Source: JBAQMG01 sp049302575
Lineage (GTDB): Bacteria > Bacillota > Desulfitobacteriia > Desulfitobacteriales > Desulfitobacteriaceae
DNA: 7,291 nt
Direction of reading: 5' to 3'
NCBI GenBank assembly: GCA_049302575.1
Contig: JBAQMG010000120.1
Coordinates: forward strand, 1-7,291
Position 1 is the stretch's first letter. The number at the start of each line of letters is the position of its first letter. Positions 4,881-7,291 of this stretch are shown piece by piece. The notes under the pieces were generated by a model that had not been told where the DNA came from, made no database searches, and saw only the letters and a list, made by a program, of their open reading frames with translations. A program made the translations under genes and the position numbers.

Positions 4881-6470
4881 TTATCTCGTTGTTCCCATCC
4901 GGTTCACAATCGTATCCAGCATATCATCCATCATCGTAACCATCCTGGCAGCCGCAGCGTAACTCTTCTGAAACTTCACTAGGTTGGTCATTTCTTCATC
5001 CAGCGATACCCCGGAGAAGGATTGCTGTTGATTGGAAATTTGCGTCACCAAAACATCCTGCCCGTCTTTCATCCGAGTAGCTTGCTGAACATCAACACCC
5101 ATTTGAGCAACATTAGCCCCGTAATAATCTCCGAACGAAGACGCAGGCACAGGATTTGTACTAGCGCCCCCCCCTGTTGGATCAAACATGCCTGCCTGGA
5201 TTTGGGTCTGCAAAGCGGACCACCCTCCAGACAAAGATGAAATCGCAATCGCAACACTGCCATCTCCCACCGCAGTATCTGTTAAGGGATTCCCGGCAGC
5301 GTCTGTATTAAGACCAGTTGCGATCATCCCCAAGTCTCCACCGATGACTGAATTCAAAGTAATATTTGCTGCGGTGACAGGAGACGCCGTGCTTGGAGAA
5401 GAACCATCCGGAAGAGTAAAAAAATCAATTCCGGAACTGACTGTCAACCCCTGTCCAGTCTTATGTAAGGCATTCACAGCCGTCGCAATTCCTTGTGCCA
5501 GCGCATCAAATTGCCCACCGAAGGTTGGCAGATAAGTATCCCTAATTTCAAGGCTTGCCTGCAAAGAACCCATTTTTTCTCCAAAATCAAGAGGGTTACC
5601 AGCCAAGGCCGCATCGGCATCTGCCGCCCATTTTACCGTAGCAAACGGTTTCCCACCCGGTCCGGCTGGGGCTGGTTCTTCAAGCAGATTTACTCTGCTA
5701 TTGTCAATTAGCACCTGCGGTGGACTAACACTATCACTCCCTATAACTATTGAATAGTTATTCACTTGACGATCGGTAAAGGCAGGATCCCTCGTTTCAA
5801 TGACACGGACACTGACAAGGTTTGCTAAATCATCGACTAAACTATCCCGTTTATCCCGTAAATCGTTTGGACTATCCCCACTGACTTCCGCATTTTTAAT
5901 TTGCATATTTAATTCTTTAATTTGCTGGGTATTATCATTTATTTGTTTAATTTTTACTCTAACACTAGTATCCTGATCCTTTTGTAGATCACTAATCTGC
6001 TGCCCTAAATTATGAAAACTATCGGTTAGGGTTAACGCCCTTTCGCGTACTACCGCTCTAGCCCCCATGTTCTCAGGATTTTTAGATAGATCACCCCAAG
6101 CAGTCAAGAAATTATCCATATCAGCATGCAAACTATTGTCACTTGGTTCATTAACTATACCTTCGATTTTTTGTAAAGCATCCTGTCTTCCTGCCCAATA
6201 TTGTTGTTTAGAAGTTTCCCAACGCAATTGACGATCTATGAAGGCATCTCGCGCCCGTGTTATATTTTCTACGCTAACCCCCGTCCCAAGACTGATATTA
6301 TGCCCATTATCAAAGGTTGACCAGGGGGTAGTAGCTTGTAAATTAGCATTTTGACGGGAATACCCTAGTGTAGAAGCGTTAGAAATATTATGTCCCGTTG
6401 TATTTAAGGCAATTTGCTGAGCTTGTAAGGCTCGACGCGAAATTTCTAACCCGAAAAAGGTTGATGGCAT
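4881..6470 (-). CDS. flgK: FlgK, hook-filament junction protein (HAP1)
   Basis: This 529-residue protein is the first junction ring on top of the hook. The N-terminus has the rod/hook signature FFGLEISRRALQAQQIALNT then GHNISNASTLGYSRQ. A long coiled-coil D1 follows to about residue 235. The variable domains carry NALHKTGQGL, and the C-terminal D1/D0 block from residue 487 reads GVSLDEEMTNLVKFQKSY and ends DTIVNRMGTTR. I start at the ATG at 6470, preceded by GGAGGG, rather than at the in-frame TTG at 6482. The TTG overlaps that ribosome binding site and would add four residues not typical of FlgK. Codons 433-435 lie in a run of eight G residues on the coding strand (5174-5167). Slippage there would remove the C-terminal helix needed for assembly. 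Confidence 0.97.
   Translation of the reverse strand: MPSTFFGLEISRRALQAQQIALNTTGHNISNASTLGYSRQNANLQATTPWSTFDNGHNISLGTGVSVENITRARDAFIDRQLRWETSKQQYWAGRQDALQKIEGIVNEPSDNSLHADMDNFLTAWGDLSKNPENMGARAVVRERALTLTDSFHNLGQQISDLQKDQDTSVRVKIKQINDNTQQIKELNMQIKNAEVSGDSPNDLRDKRDSLVDDLANLVSVRVIETRDPAFTDRQVNNYSIVIGSDSVSPPQVLIDNSRVNLLEEPAPAGPGGKPFATVKWAADADAALAGNPLDFGEKMGSLQASLEIRDTYLPTFGGQFDALAQGIATAVNALHKTGQGLTVSSGIDFFTLPDGSSPSTASPVTAANITLNSVIGGDLGMIATGLNTDAAGNPLTDTAVGDGSVAIAISSLSGGWSALQTQIQAGMFDPTGGGASTNPVPASSFGDYYGANVAQMGVDVQQATRMKDGQDVLVTQISNQQQSFSGVSLDEEMTNLVKFQKSYAAAARMVTMMDDMLDTIVNRMGTTR
5167..5174. repeat. Homopolymer run of eight C (G8 on the flgK coding strand)
   Basis: Eight consecutive C residues on the plus strand encode Gly433-Gly435 of FlgK. 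The tract sits in the variable domain, where extra or fewer glycines are tolerated but a one-base change would shift the frame. Confidence 0.85.
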
Positions 6471-6484
6471 AGCACCCTCCAATA

Positions 6485-6967
6485 TTAAACAGAGCGGTCT
6501 AGAAGATGCGCTCTGCTAGCTGTATTTATTTCTTTACGTCCAGGATGATTATAAGTTGTTGCTTGTTCTTGGGTCATTAGCCCAACTGTAAAATCTACAA
6601 CTTTCAAGGCCTGTTGAAGTAACTGAGTATTAATTTCATGTGCCTGTCTTAATTGCATGATCACGTTATCTAATTCGATTTGCACCTCACGCAATTCCGG
6701 GTAGTGCTCTGCTAACTCTGTTAAAGTCAAATCTTCGGAAGCTTTACCCAGCTCGAGGCCAATTTGCTCAGCCCACATCAGTCGCTCCTTTTCAAGTCGA
6801 GCAGCTTCAAGTAATAATTGTTCCTCCTGAACCGTGACGGCCTCCAGATTATGTAAATTATTACTTGTTAGAGCTTGTTGCTTTTGTCTAGCCAACTCAT
6901 TCAGTTCAGCATAAATGCGTGCCTGGATTTTTAAATTGTCGTTCAGATTTTGGAGTTGATCTGCCAT
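6485..6967 (-). CDS. flgN: FlgN, export chaperone for FlgK and FlgL
   Basis: This is a 160-residue protein, almost wholly helical and rich in E, Q and L, the usual make-up of FlgN. It has a long coiled coil over residues about 5-70 (NDNLKIQARIYAELNELARQ, later EEQLLLEAARLEKERLMW) and a second over 85-130 ending in QLLQQALKVVDFTVGLM. FlgN holds FlgK and FlgL in the cytoplasm and delivers them to the export gate. Sequence conservation in the family is low, so the call rests on length, coiled coils, the late LLxxALxxV helix and position between flgM and flgK. The ATG has AAGGAG upstream. The gap to flgM is 33 nt, and to flgK 14 nt. Confidence 0.92.
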   Translation of the reverse strand: MADQLQNLNDNLKIQARIYAELNELARQKQQALTSNNLHNLEAVTVQEEQLLLEAARLEKERLMWAEQIGLELGKASEDLTLTELAEHYPELREVQIELDNVIMQLRQAHEINTQLLQQALKVVDFTVGLMTQEQATTYNHPGRKEINTASRAHLLDRSV

Positions 6968-7000
6968 GCACTTGCTCCTTCCGGCCAGCCTGCTGAGCTT

Positions 7001-7276
7001 TTAAATCATAGAACCATCTAATAACCTATTAGCTAATTTGCGAGCATCAAAATTAAACTGACCATTAGCTAACCGTTCAGATAATTCCCGCACTTTTTCC
7101 TCACGTACAGCAGGTACTCCTTTTGCTTTAAGCAATAAATTTTGATAAATCTGAGCCTTATCAGAAACAGCAACCTCATCCGTACCTAAACTAGGTGTTT
7201 TTCCGTTGATCTGTTCTATCCGATTTATAGCCTTTACAGTAATAATCGAAGACGGCGATATTCCGTCAACTTTCAT
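7001..7276 (-). CDS. flgM: FlgM, anti-sigma-28 factor
   Basis: This is a 91-residue protein. FlgM holds sigma-28/sigma-D inactive until the hook is complete, and then is exported or removed so late genes such as flagellin are expressed. The N-terminus (MKVDGISPSS) is polar and probably disordered. The C-terminal sigma-binding helices are seen in DKAQIYQNLLLKAKGVP, then VREEKVRELSERLANGQF and DARKLANRLL (about 77-86). I prefer the ATG at 7276: GGGGTGAG (7288-7281) forms a good ribosome binding site 4-5 nt before it. An in-frame GTG at 7285 lies inside that site and would add three residues. The operon promoter is probably beyond the right edge. The product would act on the flagellin promoter at 1175-1201. 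Confidence 0.94.
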   Translation of the reverse strand: MKVDGISPSSIITVKAINRIEQINGKTPSLGTDEVAVSDKAQIYQNLLLKAKGVPAVREEKVRELSERLANGQFNFDARKLANRLLDGSMI

Positions 7277-7291
7277 TAAACTCACCCCAAC

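Noticed and set aside
6471..6482. Four-residue extension of FlgK from TTG
   Set aside because: The TTG overlaps the ribosome binding site of the ATG at 6470, which fits the family's N-terminus.
7277..7285. GTG start for FlgM
   Set aside because: The GTG lies within the GGGGTGAG ribosome binding site that correctly spaces the ATG at 7276.

Overview
The window reads as a late-flagellar gene cluster from a low-to-mid GC Firmicute. The order flgM-flgN-flgK-flgL-flaG-(DUF6470)-fliW-csrA-flagellin is nearly that of Bacillus subtilis (flgM-flgN-flgK-flgL-yviE-fliW-csrA-hag), with a flaG-type gene added after flgL. Strong AGGAGG-type ribosome binding sites, a sigma-D/sigma-28-type flagellin promoter and the FliW/CsrA pair fit a motile member of Clostridia or a relative. 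I cannot name the genus from sequence alone. All supported genes lie on the minus strand, so transcription runs from high to low coordinates.

Layout in order of transcription. The first block (7276 to 2192) is a compact operon: anti-sigma factor FlgM, export chaperone FlgN, hook-filament junction proteins FlgK and FlgL, FlaG, a DUF6470/YviE-like protein, FliW and CsrA. Most gaps are 1 to 33 nt. The exception is a 124-nt gap between flgL and flaG that holds a long inverted repeat with a third, competing arm. The block ends in a strong intrinsic terminator whose stem includes the csrA stop codon.

The second block (about 2127 to 1325) is a two-gene VapBC-type toxin-antitoxin module: an AbrB/SpoVT-fold antitoxin and a PIN-domain toxin. 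It has its own good sigma-A-type promoter. It is not part of the usual flagellar order and separates csrA from the flagellin gene. Just after it lie a 13-bp palindrome and three 9-bp tandem repeats that could end its transcript.

The third block is the flagellin gene, cut by the left edge after 351 codons. It has a sigma-28-type promoter (1175-1201) and a leader of about 113 nt with seven GGA triplets. One GGA is in the loop of a hairpin closely matching the CsrA consensus, and two are in the Shine-Dalgarno. The window thus encodes both regulators (CsrA, FliW) and the probable RNA target of the flagellin homeostasis circuit known from B. subtilis. FlgM adds the transcriptional checkpoint through sigma-28, and FlgK/FlgL/FlgN build the junction on which flagellin polymerises.
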